This document shows, piece by piece, positions 17,146-26,295 of a stretch of DNA of 63,750 nucleotides. This DNA comes from Archaeoglobaceae archaeon (GTDB taxonomy: Archaea; Halobacteriota; Archaeoglobi; Archaeoglobales; Archaeoglobaceae). Under the pieces are notes generated by a model that was given only the letters and a program-made list of their open reading frames with translations, had not been told where the DNA came from and ran no database searches. How positions within the stretch are numbered: position 1 is the first letter of the stretch; each line of letters opens with the position of its first letter. The stretch covers positions 1-63,750 of the forward strand of contig WAPX01000065.1 of NCBI GenBank assembly GCA_015520485.1. Direction: 5' to 3'. A program made the position numbers and the translations under genes.

Positions 17146-17925
17146 ATGTTGAAGAGAGTTGACGTCAGGTTCATTTTAAATCCAGAGGACAGTGGGCTAA
17201 AAAACCCCGTCTTCATAGAGGGGTTGCCCGGCATAGGTCACGTTGGAAAGCTCGTCGCCGATCACCTCGTAAAGGAGTTAAAAGCAAAAAAAGCAGTGGA
17301 GATATACTCTCACCACTTCCCCCCACAGGTAATGGTCAAAGACGACGGAACGATTTCCATACCAAAAAACGAGATATACATTTACAAGTCTGAAGGAGAG
17401 GGTCCGGATTTACTTATTCTCGTGGGGGATTTCCAGAGTATAAGCAACGAAGGTCACTTTGAGCTCGTAAACGCCTACATAGACGTGGCAAAAAGGTTTG
17501 GAGTCAGGAGAATATACACCCTTGGAGGTTACGGAATTGGAAGACTCATCGAAGAGCCGTACGTTCTCGGGGCTGCCAATTCCAGAGAGCTGGTGGATGA
17601 GCTGAAAGAGTACGGCGTAAAAATCGAAGAAGGTGAACCGGGTGGAGGAATAATTGGAGCTTCGGGACTTCTACTGGGGGTCGCAATGCTGGAGGGTATA
17701 GACGCAGCCTGTCTGATGGGTGCCACTTCCGGATACATGGTCGATCCAAAAAGTGCCAAAGCGGTTCTCGACGTGCTGATGAAGATGCTCAAACTCGAGG
17801 TCAGCGTGGAGGCTCTTGATGAAAGGGCGAAGGAGATGGAAAAGCTCATAGCCCAGATAAAGGAAATGCAGGAAAGCGCAATGCAGCAGTGGAAAGGAGA
17901 GGAAGACCTGAGGTATTTCAGGTAA
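17146..17925 (+). CDS. PAC2-family proteasome-assembly-chaperone-like protein
   Basis: This 259-residue protein is of the PAC2 / archaeal PbaB-like family, which assists proteasome assembly or binds proteasome alpha subunits. The family marks are 'NPVFIEGLPGIGHVGKLVADHL' at the start, VGDFQSISNEGHFELV near residue 100, and 'GGYGIGRLIEEPYVLGA' near 130. It ends in a helical tail (KLIAQIKEMQESAMQQW) with WKGEEDLRYFR. I start at the ATG at 17146, 5 bp after GGAGGTGA; an extension to 17044 would pass through the promoter dyad. It follows nop10. Confidence 0.87.
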   Translation: MLKRVDVRFILNPEDSGLKNPVFIEGLPGIGHVGKLVADHLVKELKAKKAVEIYSHHFPPQVMVKDDGTISIPKNEIYIYKSEGEGPDLLILVGDFQSISNEGHFELVNAYIDVAKRFGVRRIYTLGGYGIGRLIEEPYVLGAANSRELVDELKEYGVKIEEGEPGGGIIGASGLLLGVAMLEGIDAACLMGATSGYMVDPKSAKAVLDVLMKMLKLEVSVEALDERAKEMEKLIAQIKEMQESAMQQWKGEEDLRYFR

Positions 17926-18020
17926 ATTTTGCTTTTTTCTTGTTTTTGTGCTGTATTGCGTGCTGTCGTATTTATACACTAATTTATGATAAAAAAAATC
18001 ATCAATCACAAATCACACAA

Positions 18021-19103
18021 TCAGTAAACAAGTTCTTCGAGCATGTTTTTGTCTGATGCCAGCCTTATTTCTCTCGCTATCCTCCTTCCAGCGTACATCG
18101 GCTCACCGAAAAGAACGTAGGAGTAAGGAGAGTACGGCACCCCTACGTTGCTTCCAGCCACGATCCTCGCAGATATCTCAAAAACGTACATGTTCGCGTT
18201 ATCGTCAAAAACCGTTTCAAGGCAGAAGGGGCCCACCATTCCCGGATAGGCTATCCTCTTCGAAACTTCAACGACGCTTCTTGCAGCTTTCAGAACCTTT
18301 GCGAGCAAACTCTCTCTGAGCACTACGGGGAAGTTTCCAACAACGGTGTAAGTTGGGTTGATTTTAGCTTTCAGCTGATCTTCAGCCGGAATCCTTCCAA
18401 TCCCGTCAACGCTTGACTCGTACCTCCTGTCAGCGGCTATTAGCTCCACTCTGTTAAAAACCGGAGAGTAGAAAAACGTGAAGTAAACATTAGCCCCGAC
18501 TATGTACTCCTGAATGTGTGCGTTTTTCACGTCTTCTTCGCTTATCAGGCCCGCTTTTATCATTCTTTCGGCTTTTTCGTAAAAGTCTTCGGGAGATGAA
18601 GCCAAGAAGTATCCGGCACCGCCCCTCGCCCCCGGATACTTTACTATGACCAGCTTGTCTATGTCTTCCGCTCTCCCGTAAGTTTTCGGAAGGTTGAGGT
18701 TCGCTTCTCGCAACCACTCCATTTGCTTCTCTCTTATCGTCTCCCAGAGCATCAGCTTTCTGTTCCCGAAAACAGGGACGTAGAGGTCGTTAAGGTTACC
18801 TATGTAAGCGTTAAAAGTTCCGTGAGGAATTATAATCGTATTTTTTTCCACCAGCTCGTCCTGAAGGCTTTTTTTGAGCAGGTCTCTGTAATCTCCTATC
18901 TCGATTATCTCGTCAGCTACGCCGAACGATTCGTAGATTATTCTCTCTCTTTCCCTGCAAACGCAAACAGTTCTGAAACCCTCATCTTTTGCACCTCTGA
19001 GAATGTTTAGAGCTGAGTGACTTCCGAGAGTCGCTATCGTAATTTCCTTTCCGTAGTTTCTCAGCACCTCTAACGGTTTCGTTCTGTCTATTTCGGGAAG
19101 CAT
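18021..19103 (-). CDS. purP: PurP, formate-dependent FAICAR synthetase (purine biosynthesis)
   Basis: This 360-residue ATP-grasp enzyme converts AICAR, formate and ATP to FAICAR, the archaeal folate-independent step of purine synthesis. The N-terminus 'ITIATLGSHSALNILRGAKDEGF' is the nucleotide-binding subdomain. Other marks are 'NTIIIPHGTFNAYIG' near residue 89, the ATP-grasp core VIVKYPGARGGAGYFLA near 152, 'YIVGANVYFTFFYSP', and the C-terminal FEISARIVAGSNVGVPYSPY. It stands alone on the minus strand, convergent with the PAC2-family gene. Confidence 0.93.
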   Translation of the reverse strand: MLPEIDRTKPLEVLRNYGKEITIATLGSHSALNILRGAKDEGFRTVCVCRERERIIYESFGVADEIIEIGDYRDLLKKSLQDELVEKNTIIIPHGTFNAYIGNLNDLYVPVFGNRKLMLWETIREKQMEWLREANLNLPKTYGRAEDIDKLVIVKYPGARGGAGYFLASSPEDFYEKAERMIKAGLISEEDVKNAHIQEYIVGANVYFTFFYSPVFNRVELIAADRRYESSVDGIGRIPAEDQLKAKINPTYTVVGNFPVVLRESLLAKVLKAARSVVEVSKRIAYPGMVGPFCLETVFDDNANMYVFEISARIVAGSNVGVPYSPYSYVLFGEPMYAGRRIAREIRLASDKNMLEELVY

Positions 19104-19173
19104 ATCCTCCTTTTGTCTGTTTGATTTATTCTTTTCTCCCGTTCCGGTGCTTTTTCTTAATTACTGTTCTTTC

Positions 19174-20397
19174 TTAATTACAGTCTGCACGCTCGCAAAT
19201 AATGTACCTGTTAGCGAAACCGTCAAACCTGAAAAGGTAAACGTGTTTTTCTCCACTGAGGCCTTCTTCAAGCTCATTTCTCAGATCCCAGTATTTTCCG
19301 GGATCAACGCTGAATCTGAGGGTCACCTTTTTTGCGTTAGCTTTTTTTAGCAGTTTTTTACACTCCGTCAGACTGCTGGCCGTGCAAGCAACCCGGTAAT
19401 ACCTCAAAAAGGCCGAACTTTTCACATCTCTCAGCCCGAGCACGGTTCTTCTCTTATCCCCGAACAGCACGCACGCTTCAATTTCAAGCTTTCCAAGCAG
19501 GTTTTCCAGCAACCCCGCATGAACCACAGTCCTGTCCACTTCGGCTATCAGCTCCGTGAGCTCAGCTCTGCCGGGTTTAACGGCTTCGTCTTCTGAAGTT
19601 ACCCTCTCCCCGGATGGAAGAGAAACGGCCGAAACGTCGCAGTTGCTCAGCTCCTCCGAGTAAAAAGCGAGTCTGTTCAGCTTAAATCCGAATGACACGT
19701 ATTCTTTCTCGCCTTTAAGCCCTTTATTCCCTTTAAGCTTGACTCTCTGAAACTGAGAATCGACCCTTTCCGGAGGCATCTGGGGAGGTAGCTCAAAAAC
19801 CAGCATTCTGTCAGAAAACACCTCCGCCAGCTTAAGGGGGTTTGGCTGGAGACTTTTAACCGTTCTGACCTCTTCTCTCTCCGGTCTTGCCGGATCAGAA
19901 AAAATAACCTCTTCATCTGGCCTGTACTCATAAGCGTTTCCGTGGTAAACTTCCGCTTCAGCTCCGAGAGCTTTCACGTTCAGAGCTGCCAGGTAGGCCC
20001 TTTTTTTGTCGAGTTCTACACCTGTAACTTTTTCAGCGTTAATCCCGAAAAAGGCGAGCTGCATACCGCTTCCACAGCTGACGTCAGCTATGGAGTAACC
20101 TCTCAGCCTCTCCGCCCGGTATTTTGCCACCACTGCTGGAGTTGAGTACCTGTACCCGCTTTCGTCGAAGAATAGTTTACCTGATAGCTCTCCGAACTTC
20201 TCTTTCGCCCTTATTCTCAGCCTCGCCGCGACGTAAGCGTCTTCCGGCGTGAAAGGAATTTTCAAGTCCACCAGATGTTTTTTTACAGCGTGGATTACCT
20301 TTTTCTTCTGGTAACCCCTTTTTATCAACTCTACGGCTTTTTTAACCGCTCTGTCCGCTGCCTTAAAATCTTTTTCGGATATAACTATTTTTTTCAT
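19174..20397 (-). CDS. Class I SAM-dependent methyltransferase with THUMP-like C-terminal region
   Basis: This 407-residue predicted nucleic-acid methyltransferase has an N-terminal helical domain (1-85). The SAM-binding core follows: IADVSCGSGMQLAFFGINAE, then VTGVELDKKRAYLAALN, then EVIFSDPARPERE at the catalytic-loop position. The second half has a mixed alpha/beta region like the THUMP-like domain that trails this core in related proteins. The substrate is not known; RNA is likely. It lies 15 bp downstream of aMBF1 on the same strand. Confidence 0.72.
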   Translation of the reverse strand: MKKIVISEKDFKAADRAVKKAVELIKRGYQKKKVIHAVKKHLVDLKIPFTPEDAYVAARLRIRAKEKFGELSGKLFFDESGYRYSTPAVVAKYRAERLRGYSIADVSCGSGMQLAFFGINAEKVTGVELDKKRAYLAALNVKALGAEAEVYHGNAYEYRPDEEVIFSDPARPEREEVRTVKSLQPNPLKLAEVFSDRMLVFELPPQMPPERVDSQFQRVKLKGNKGLKGEKEYVSFGFKLNRLAFYSEELSNCDVSAVSLPSGERVTSEDEAVKPGRAELTELIAEVDRTVVHAGLLENLLGKLEIEACVLFGDKRRTVLGLRDVKSSAFLRYYRVACTASSLTECKKLLKKANAKKVTLRFSVDPGKYWDLRNELEEGLSGEKHVYLFRFDGFANRYIICERADCN

Positions 20398-20412
20398 AAA
20401 TTCAAAGTAAAA

Positions 20413-20880
20413 TTATTTCTTTTTCTTTTTTATTACAACGACATCTCCAAGCGTCGGCGTTATTTTGCTTCCTGCAGTTTCAACCTTTACTTCCGGAACC
20501 TTCTCCCTCAGCTTTACTCCGAAGAGCCTTTCGAGCTTTTCTATTACTTCGGGTTCGGGAGTTATTTCTCCGTTCTCGATTTTTCTTATTAGAGATTCCT
20601 TTTCCTGTATCTTCTTAGCGAGATCTGCCTGACTCCACCCCCTCTTTTCCCTCTCCCTCCTGACGATTGCGTTGAAATTTTCGACAAGCTCATCCACGAA
20701 CTCTATCGGCTCGGACTTCGGCTTCGCCCTCTTTTTCTTCAGCTGAAGTTTTTTCACTTCCTTGAACGGCTTCTCCGTGCCGTAATCCTTGCACCTCGCA
20801 CACACAGTCATCTCACTTCCTTCAACTAAAATGGTGTAGCTCCTGCCCTTAATCTCCCTACCGCATATCTCGCATTCCAT
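20413..20880 (-). CDS. mbf1: aMBF1, archaeal multiprotein bridging factor 1
   Basis: This is a 155-residue regulator. An N-terminal zinc ribbon (MECEICGREI...CARCKDYG) is joined by a basic linker to a Cro/C1-type helix-turn-helix (about residues 75-130: 'REKRGWSQADLAKKIQEKES' then LIRKIENGEITPEPEVIEKL). It ends in a Lys-rich tail. Archaeal MBF1 associates with the ribosome/translation machinery as well as DNA. I use the ATG at 20880, which begins the zinc ribbon. It diverges from pan across a repeat-bearing intergenic region. Confidence 0.92.
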   Translation of the reverse strand: MECEICGREIKGRSYTILVEGSEMTVCARCKDYGTEKPFKEVKKLQLKKKRAKPKSEPIEFVDELVENFNAIVRREREKRGWSQADLAKKIQEKESLIRKIENGEITPEPEVIEKLERLFGVKLREKVPEVKVETAGSKITPTLGDVVVIKKKKK

Positions 20881-20956
20881 GATAACCCTCTCCAGATTAC
20901 AGCTGTGCATCCGTACTTTTCAAGCTTTCCGTTTCAGTTGAGAGTTTAGAGTTTGC

Positions 20957-21007
20957 GCCGGAAAGTTGAAAGGTGAGTAAAGTATTTACTGCCGGAAACA
21001 GTTGAAA
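20957..21007. promoter_or_regulatory. Repeat and palindrome cluster between aMBF1 and pan
   Basis: The motif gccggaaagttgaaa (20957-20971) recurs as gccggaaacagttgaaa (20991-21007). Between the two copies is the palindrome agtaaagtatttact (20976-20990). A TATA-like ttaataaaag (21011-21020) follows before the pan start. The arrangement looks like an operator upstream of the proteasomal ATPase gene. No regulator can be named from sequence. Confidence 0.45.
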
Positions 21008-21037
21008 AAATTAATAAAAGGGAAAGCTTAAGAATGG

Positions 21038-22321
21038 TTGAGTGTGAAGGTTAAGAGAATTAAAAACGATTTGGTGGAGGCTATGGATGTGGAAAGTGAT
21101 GATGATGTTATAAAAGAGTATTCAAAAGACGTTAACGTTTCGGAATACCTGCTTGATAGGCTCAAGCAGCTTGAGGAAGAATACCTTAGGCTTAAAGAAC
21201 TTTACAGAAAGCTTGAAGATGAAAAGAGGTTTGTTGAATCCGAAAGAATAAGGTACGAAAGAGAAGTTAGAAGACTCAGAAGTGAAATAGAAAGGCTGAG
21301 GACACCTCCTCTCCTCGTTGGCGTAATATCAGACGTCCTTTCAGACGGCAAAATAGTTGTAAAGTCAACTACAGGCCCAAAATTCGTGGTTCACGCTTCT
21401 CAGCATATAAGCGACAGCGACCTCAAACCGGGCGTTAGAGTTGCGATGAACCAGCAGACGCTCGCTGTTGTAAGCGTATTACCGCCGCCAAAAGATCCCG
21501 CAGTCTACGGATTCGAGGTTGAGGAGAGACCAAAGGTCACTTACGAAGACATAGGAGGTCTGGAAAAGCAGATAGAGGAAGTCAGGGAAGCAATAGAGCT
21601 GCCCCTGCTCAAACCAAAGCTTTTCGAGGAAGTGGGAATAGAGCCGCCAAAGGGCGTTCTGCTCTACGGGCCCCCGGGAACAGGCAAAACTCTACTTGCC
21701 AAAGCAGTTGCTAATCAGACGAACGCCACTTTCATCAGAGTCGTTGGCAGCGAATTCGTTCAGAAGTACATAGGAGAGGGTGCGAGACTCGTCAGAGAGG
21801 TATTCCAGCTTGCAAAGGAGAAAGCACCGTCCATAATATTCATCGACGAAATAGATGCCATAGCTGCCAAGAGAACGAACAGCGACACGAGTGGCGATAG
21901 AGAGGTGCAGAGAACTTTAATGCAGCTCTTAGCCGAAATGGACGGTTTCGATCCGAGAGGCGACATAAAGATAATTGGAGCCACGAACAGAATTGACATA
22001 CTCGACCCGGCAATACTGAGACCGGGAAGGTTTGACAGGATAATAGAGACACCACTTCCAGACCACGCAGGCAGGTTATCCATATTCAAAATCCACACGA
22101 GAGGCTTGAAGCTCGACAGCGATGTTGATTTGCAGGAACTTGCGAGCATGACTGAAGGTGCAAGCGGTGCAGACATAAAGGCAATAGTTACAGAAGCGGG
22201 CATGATAGCAATAAGAGAGGACAGAACAAGAGTGTGCATGAAAGACTTCACGAGGGCTGTTGAGAAAGTGATGAAGAAGCAGTCAAAGCCAATTGAGCTC
22301 AAAGGAGTCATGTTTGTTTAA
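21038..22321 (+). CDS. pan: PAN, proteasome-activating nucleotidase (AAA+ ATPase)
   Basis: This 427-residue hexameric AAA+ ATPase unfolds substrates for the 20S proteasome. An N-terminal coiled coil (about 30-85) leads to an OB domain ('[18 protein letters not shown]' onward). The AAA module has Walker [15 protein letters not shown] (211-224), Walker [15 protein letters not shown], and [21 protein letters not shown] with sensor 1 and the arginine finger. The last three residues are Met-Phe-Val, an HbYX-like tail with Phe for Tyr, which docks into the 20S ring. The start is TTG at 21038; GTG at 21044 is an alternative. Confidence 0.94.
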   Translation: MSVKVKRIKNDLVEAMDVESDDDVIKEYSKDVNVSEYLLDRLKQLEEEYLRLKELYRKLEDEKRFVESERIRYEREVRRLRSEIERLRTPPLLVGVISDVLSDGKIVVKSTTGPKFVVHASQHISDSDLKPGVRVAMNQQTLAVVSVLPPPKDPAVYGFEVEERPKVTYEDIGGLEKQIEEVREAIELPLLKPKLFEEVGIEPPKGVLLYGPPGTGKTLLAKAVANQTNATFIRVVGSEFVQKYIGEGARLVREVFQLAKEKAPSIIFIDEIDAIAAKRTNSDTSGDREVQRTLMQLLAEMDGFDPRGDIKIIGATNRIDILDPAILRPGRFDRIIETPLPDHAGRLSIFKIHTRGLKLDSDVDLQELASMTEGASGADIKAIVTEAGMIAIREDRTRVCMKDFTRAVEKVMKKQSKPIELKGVMFV

Positions 22322-22349
22322 CAATTTTTTAAGTTTAACAATTTTTTAA
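22316..22349 (+). repeat. Tandem 17-bp repeat over the pan stop codon, likely terminator
   Basis: GTTTAACAATTTTTTAA occurs twice back to back (22316-22332 and 22333-22349). The first copy contains the pan stop codon. Each copy carries a T6 run, and more T-rich sequence follows, so the duplication gives two consecutive archaeal-type poly-T termination signals between pan and the convergent trxB. Confidence 0.6.
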
Positions 22350-22401
22350 TTTATTTCAAATTTTCTAAAAAATTTATGGAAACAGGTAGACTATCGGGTA
22401 A

Positions 22402-23301
22402 TTACACGTTCTTCACGAACTCGAATGCGGAGTTTGCGGCAACAGCACCATCTCCGCAGGCGGTAACGACCTGCTTTAATGGGTTGTCGCAGCAGTCTCC
22501 TGCAGCAAAAACTCCCGGAACGTTCGTTCTCTGCTTCTTGTCCACCTTTATGTAACCCATGTGGTCTCTCTCCACACCCAACCCTGCTGCGAGCTCTGTC
22601 TGCGGTCTCATTCCAACGGCTATGAAGACGCCGTCAGCTTCAACGATGAAGTCCTCATCCTTTACCCTGTCGTGAAGAACAACTCTCTCAACTCTGTTCG
22701 TTCCTTCTATCCTGACAACCTTACAATTCCATATAACCGGAATTTTCCTCCTGAACAGTTCTTCTTGCAGCGCCTTATCCGCTCTGAGCTCATCTCTCCT
22801 GTGCACCAAGGTGACGTCGCACCCTATTTCCTTGAGGTATACCGCATCCGTCACGGCAGTATTTCCCCCTCCAATAACCAGAACTTTCTTCCCCCTGAAG
22901 AAGTTACCGTCGCAGGTCGCACAGTAGCTAACTCCCCTGCCGAGAAACTCCTTTTCACCTTCAACTCCAAGCTCTCTGTGCCTGCCACCGGTGGCAAAAA
23001 TCACCGATTTAGCCCTGTATTCCGAGTAGTCCGTTTTCAGCACGAAGAAGCTTCCTTCCTTCTTAACGTCCACGACACTCTCAAAAACGTGTTCTGCGTA
23101 CCTGAGAGCCTGTTCTTTCATTTTTTCAAGCAATTCGTAGCCACTCCCCTCAAATCCCGGGTAGTTTTCGATGAAGTGCACCGTTGACAGCTGAGACGGA
23201 ACGCTCTCAAAAATTACTGTTTTCATGCCGTACCTTCCGGCGTAGAGGGCTGCGGTGAGTCCTGCTGGACCGCAACCGATTACCGCAACATCGTACTCCA
23301 T
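22402..23301 (-). CDS. trxB: Thioredoxin reductase (FAD/NAD(P)-dependent)
   Basis: This is a 299-residue flavoprotein that reduces thioredoxin-type proteins. The FAD-binding start is YDVAVIGCGPAGLTAALYAG, the redox-active disulphide is CATCDG (Cys127 and Cys130), the NAD(P) site is KVLVIGGGNTAVTDAVYL near 140, and the second FAD motif is VPGVFAAGDCCDNPLKQV near 265. All catalytic parts are present. It is convergent with pan and divergent from ccmE. Confidence 0.94.
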   Translation of the reverse strand: MEYDVAVIGCGPAGLTAALYAGRYGMKTVIFESVPSQLSTVHFIENYPGFEGSGYELLEKMKEQALRYAEHVFESVVDVKKEGSFFVLKTDYSEYRAKSVIFATGGRHRELGVEGEKEFLGRGVSYCATCDGNFFRGKKVLVIGGGNTAVTDAVYLKEIGCDVTLVHRRDELRADKALQEELFRRKIPVIWNCKVVRIEGTNRVERVVLHDRVKDEDFIVEADGVFIAVGMRPQTELAAGLGVERDHMGYIKVDKKQRTNVPGVFAAGDCCDNPLKQVVTACGDGAVAANSAFEFVKNV

Positions 23302-23431
23302 GTTTCAGCTATGCGGTATGGGTATAGATTAGTTTCTGTTTCCCAGTTTTCTGTCTGATTTTCTGAAAAACCTCAGCGAGTTCGTAAATCGGCAAAAACA
23401 CTTATATATCAGCCATCCCTTCCGTTAAAGG

Positions 23432-23830
23432 ATGAAAAAGCTCAGCATCCTCGTGGGTGTTGTTGTAATAGTTTTTGGCATTGCCCTTGCAATGTCGTTT
23501 AAGAGTGAGCTCTGCCCCTACGTTACCGTAAGCTACGTGGTTTCGAAAGGAGAGGTGAGAAACGTTCAGGTTAACGGCACGATAGTTCCCAATTCCACAA
23601 AAATTCTGCCGAACAATACGCTGATGTTCAACCTTTCAGACGGAAAAACGGAGATGAGAGTTATCTACCACGGCATACTCTCCCACTACCAGGAAGGAAT
23701 ACCTGCAGTCGTCGTTGGCAGTTACTACGACGGAGTTTTTCACGCGAAGGAGGTTTTGCTCAAGTGTCCGAGCAAGTACAAGGTTGCGGAAGAAAACTAT
23801 TCGACCAGCAAGGTTTTGAGTAAGGGGTAG
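23432..23830 (+). CDS. ccmE: CcmE-type haem chaperone with Cys-x3-Tyr motif
   Basis: This is a 132-residue membrane-anchored protein. An N-terminal transmembrane helix (about 5-21) is followed by an OB-like beta domain outside the cell ('VSYVVSKGEVRNVQVNGTIV'). The C-terminal motif LLKCPSKYK puts Cys112 where bacterial CcmE has the haem-binding His, followed by Tyr116. This CxxxY variant is known from archaea and some sulphate reducers. Together with the ccmF 28 bp downstream it implies c-type cytochromes. Identity is by motif, size and neighbour. Confidence 0.85.
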   Translation: MKKLSILVGVVVIVFGIALAMSFKSELCPYVTVSYVVSKGEVRNVQVNGTIVPNSTKILPNNTLMFNLSDGKTEMRVIYHGILSHYQEGIPAVVVGSYYDGVFHAKEVLLKCPSKYKVAEENYSTSKVLSKG

Positions 23831-23858
23831 CTTTTGATAGGTTTGAGAGGGTAAGACC

Positions 23859-25721
23859 ATGGACATAGGCTACGCATTCCTCATGTGTTCGATGCTCGGG
23901 ATACTTGCTTCCATAGCCTTCTCCATAGCGTATCTCATGGGGAGCGACACCCGAAAAATCGTGAAAAAGGCAAACTTCGCAATTTCAACGTTTACGCTCC
24001 TGTCGTTTTTTACGCTGCTCTACTACTTCCTCGTAAGAGATTTCAGCGTAAGGTACGTTTTCCTGTACTCCGATACACACCTTCCACTGGTTTACACGAT
24101 AAGTGCGGTCTGGGCTGGAAGGGAAGGCTCTCTCCTTCTCTGGCTGCTTTACATCTCGATTTTTATCGTTCTGTCCACGAGGAGGCTGGATAAACTGGAT
24201 AAAGTCACCGCGTTTGCCAACATCATAATGTGCACCGTAGCTGCTTTTTTCAACTTCCTGCTTTTAACGTCATCCAATCCCTTCGTCAGGCTGGGCTTTC
24301 ACCCTCCAGAGGGTTACGGCTTAAATCCCCTTCTCAGAACGCCTGAAATGGCAATACACCCGCCGGCAATCTTTCTCGGCTACGCTGGAATGACCGTTCC
24401 GTTCGCATTTGCCATAGCAGCCACTTACTACAGGGAAGAGTGGGTAAAGAGAGCCAGAAACTACCTGCTCGTAGCGTGGGCTTTTCTCGGATTTGGAATT
24501 CTGCTGGGAGCTTGGTGGGCTTACAAAACGCTTGGCTGGGGTGGTTACTGGGGCTGGGATCCCGTGGAAAATTCGTCACTGCTTCCGTGGCTTACAGCCT
24601 CTGCACTCCTTCACGGAGTGATTGTAGAGGAGAGAAAGAGAGGAATGAAGCTTTTGAACTACGCACTCGCAGTCGTCACGTTTGACCTCGTAATTCTCGC
24701 CACCTTCATCACGAGGAGCGGTATAATAAGTTCGGTGCATGCTTTTGCGAGAAATAAAGAGGCTTACGCGTACATGGTTTTAATAGTTCTGTCGCTTTTA
24801 CTGGGACTTGTAGTTTACATAAAGAGAAAAGACTTCTTCGAGTACGATCACTCTTACAGGCTCAGGGAGAGACTCATTCAGGGAAGTGTACTCATCTTTG
24901 CCCTTTCGACTGTAACCGTTCTCGTCGGAACTCTGACACCCTTGCTCATGCACGCATCCGTGACCAGGGGTTTCTACAGACACATTGAGATACCGCTCGG
25001 AACCGCACTCGTCGTTTTGCTGGGCGTGTGCGTTATCGCGTACAGGGAGAGCATGCTGAGGAAAAGCGTTCTGCACTCTTTAGTAGCCGGCACTCTCGCC
25101 GGAATCGTATGCTTCGTTCTGACGAAACTCAGCTTGGCTTCTCTGGGCGTGGGAATATTCGTTTTCTCACTCGTTGGAGTGATACAGGGGTATTCTTCGA
25201 GAAAAATTGACCTGAGAAGGGCTGGAGCCATAGCTGCGCACCTCGGTTTAATTCTGCTCTTCATCGGAGTTATGGGATCGTGGATGTACGAATCGAGCTA
25301 CACGAACATAAACATGGGTGTGGGGCAGAGCGTGCACGCTGGAGATTACACCTTAAAGCTCAACGGGTTTAGAGAAGTGAACGGAAACGCAAAGTTTGAT
25401 GTGGTTGCCTACGTGAGCGTTTACAGAGACGGAAAGCTTGTCGGAGTAATGCATCCAAAACTCATAATTTACAACCTGATGAGAAGCGACAGAATAGTTG
25501 CCTCCGTCGATATAATTTCCCTTCCGCTGGAGGATATTTACATAGCAATGGGTGGCGTTACTCCGCAAGGAGTGGCCTCTTTTGAATTTTACGTAGTTCC
25601 CCTCGTATCCTTCGTGTGGATCGGTTCACTGCTCATCATAGCTGGAGGAATACTCGCAGCTCTGCAGAGGCGTGAAGAGAAAGCTCGCAAAGGTGTAGTC
25701 GATGCTGAAGGAGAGGGTTGA
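23859..25721 (+). CDS. ccmF: CcmF-type cytochrome c haem lyase
   Basis: This 620-residue polytopic membrane protein attaches haem to apocytochrome c. Many transmembrane helices are visible. The haem-handling WWD signature WGGYWGWDPVEN is near residues 227-238, preceded by 'PEMAIHPPAIFLGYAG', and conserved histidines occur in the loops. A soluble beta-rich region precedes the last helix. The terminal tail is basic (LQRREEKARKG). It follows ccmE by 28 bp and overlaps the next gene by 20 bp. Confidence 0.94.
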   Translation: MDIGYAFLMCSMLGILASIAFSIAYLMGSDTRKIVKKANFAISTFTLLSFFTLLYYFLVRDFSVRYVFLYSDTHLPLVYTISAVWAGREGSLLLWLLYISIFIVLSTRRLDKLDKVTAFANIIMCTVAAFFNFLLLTSSNPFVRLGFHPPEGYGLNPLLRTPEMAIHPPAIFLGYAGMTVPFAFAIAATYYREEWVKRARNYLLVAWAFLGFGILLGAWWAYKTLGWGGYWGWDPVENSSLLPWLTASALLHGVIVEERKRGMKLLNYALAVVTFDLVILATFITRSGIISSVHAFARNKEAYAYMVLIVLSLLLGLVVYIKRKDFFEYDHSYRLRERLIQGSVLIFALSTVTVLVGTLTPLLMHASVTRGFYRHIEIPLGTALVVLLGVCVIAYRESMLRKSVLHSLVAGTLAGIVCFVLTKLSLASLGVGIFVFSLVGVIQGYSSRKIDLRRAGAIAAHLGLILLFIGVMGSWMYESSYTNINMGVGQSVHAGDYTLKLNGFREVNGNAKFDVVAYVSVYRDGKLVGVMHPKLIIYNLMRSDRIVASVDIISLPLEDIYIAMGGVTPQGVASFEFYVVPLVSFVWIGSLLIIAGGILAALQRREEKARKGVVDAEGEG

Positions 25722-26295
25722 CCTCTTCGAATTCAAAAAGGAGGAAAAGAGATTTCTCGAAAACGTGTGCAAAAAAGTGGAAGAAGTAATCTCTTACACT
25801 TCTGTCTACGCCGGTTCAAGCGATGACGTTGAGCACGGCATACTGATAGGAAACGATGTAGTGTTCATAGACACCCACACACCTGAAGTAAATCTGACAG
25901 GCATAAAAGCCAAGCTCGACTCCATTTCTGATAGCGTGAGCGTGGAGAAGATGGAGAGGGATTTTCCGGCCTGGAGGTTCGAAGCTTTAATTCTTGGAGA
26001 GAGGGTTAAACTCGAATACTGGTGTGCTGACGCAACAAGGGTTTTACCCGACAGAATGGGTGTTTACTTCGTAAAGGTGCCTCTACCAAAAGAGCCAAAT
26101 GCTGGATGTCTTTGCAGCGAGGAAAACCTGTCGGTAGCTTTGTCAAAAGTCGTAATCGGAGGATACTACCTTGAAAGAGAGTGCCCTATCGAACCTGAGA
26201 AGTACGGCTTTAAACGTGTTCTTTCCGGTGAGATGAGCGGTCTGTCCATACACTCTGCTAAAGGAAATTTATACAGGAAAATTACTTCTTTTTAA
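25702..26295 (+). CDS. Conserved-looking unknown protein of the ccm operon
   Basis: I do not recognise this 197-residue soluble protein. It has an acidic helical N-terminus (KRFLENVCKKVEEVISYTSV), a beta-rich middle (VEHGILIGNDVVFIDTHTPE), and a segment with a cysteine pair (PNAGCLCSEENL), plus further single cysteines at LEYWCAD and RECPIEP. No signal peptide or membrane helix is seen. The 20-bp overlap with the 3' end of ccmF and the shared strand tie it to cytochrome maturation, perhaps as a thiol or redox partner; that is inference from position only. Confidence 0.7.
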   Translation: MLKERVDLFEFKKEEKRFLENVCKKVEEVISYTSVYAGSSDDVEHGILIGNDVVFIDTHTPEVNLTGIKAKLDSISDSVSVEKMERDFPAWRFEALILGERVKLEYWCADATRVLPDRMGVYFVKVPLPKEPNAGCLCSEENLSVALSKVVIGGYYLERECPIEPEKYGFKRVLSGEMSGLSIHSAKGNLYRKITSF

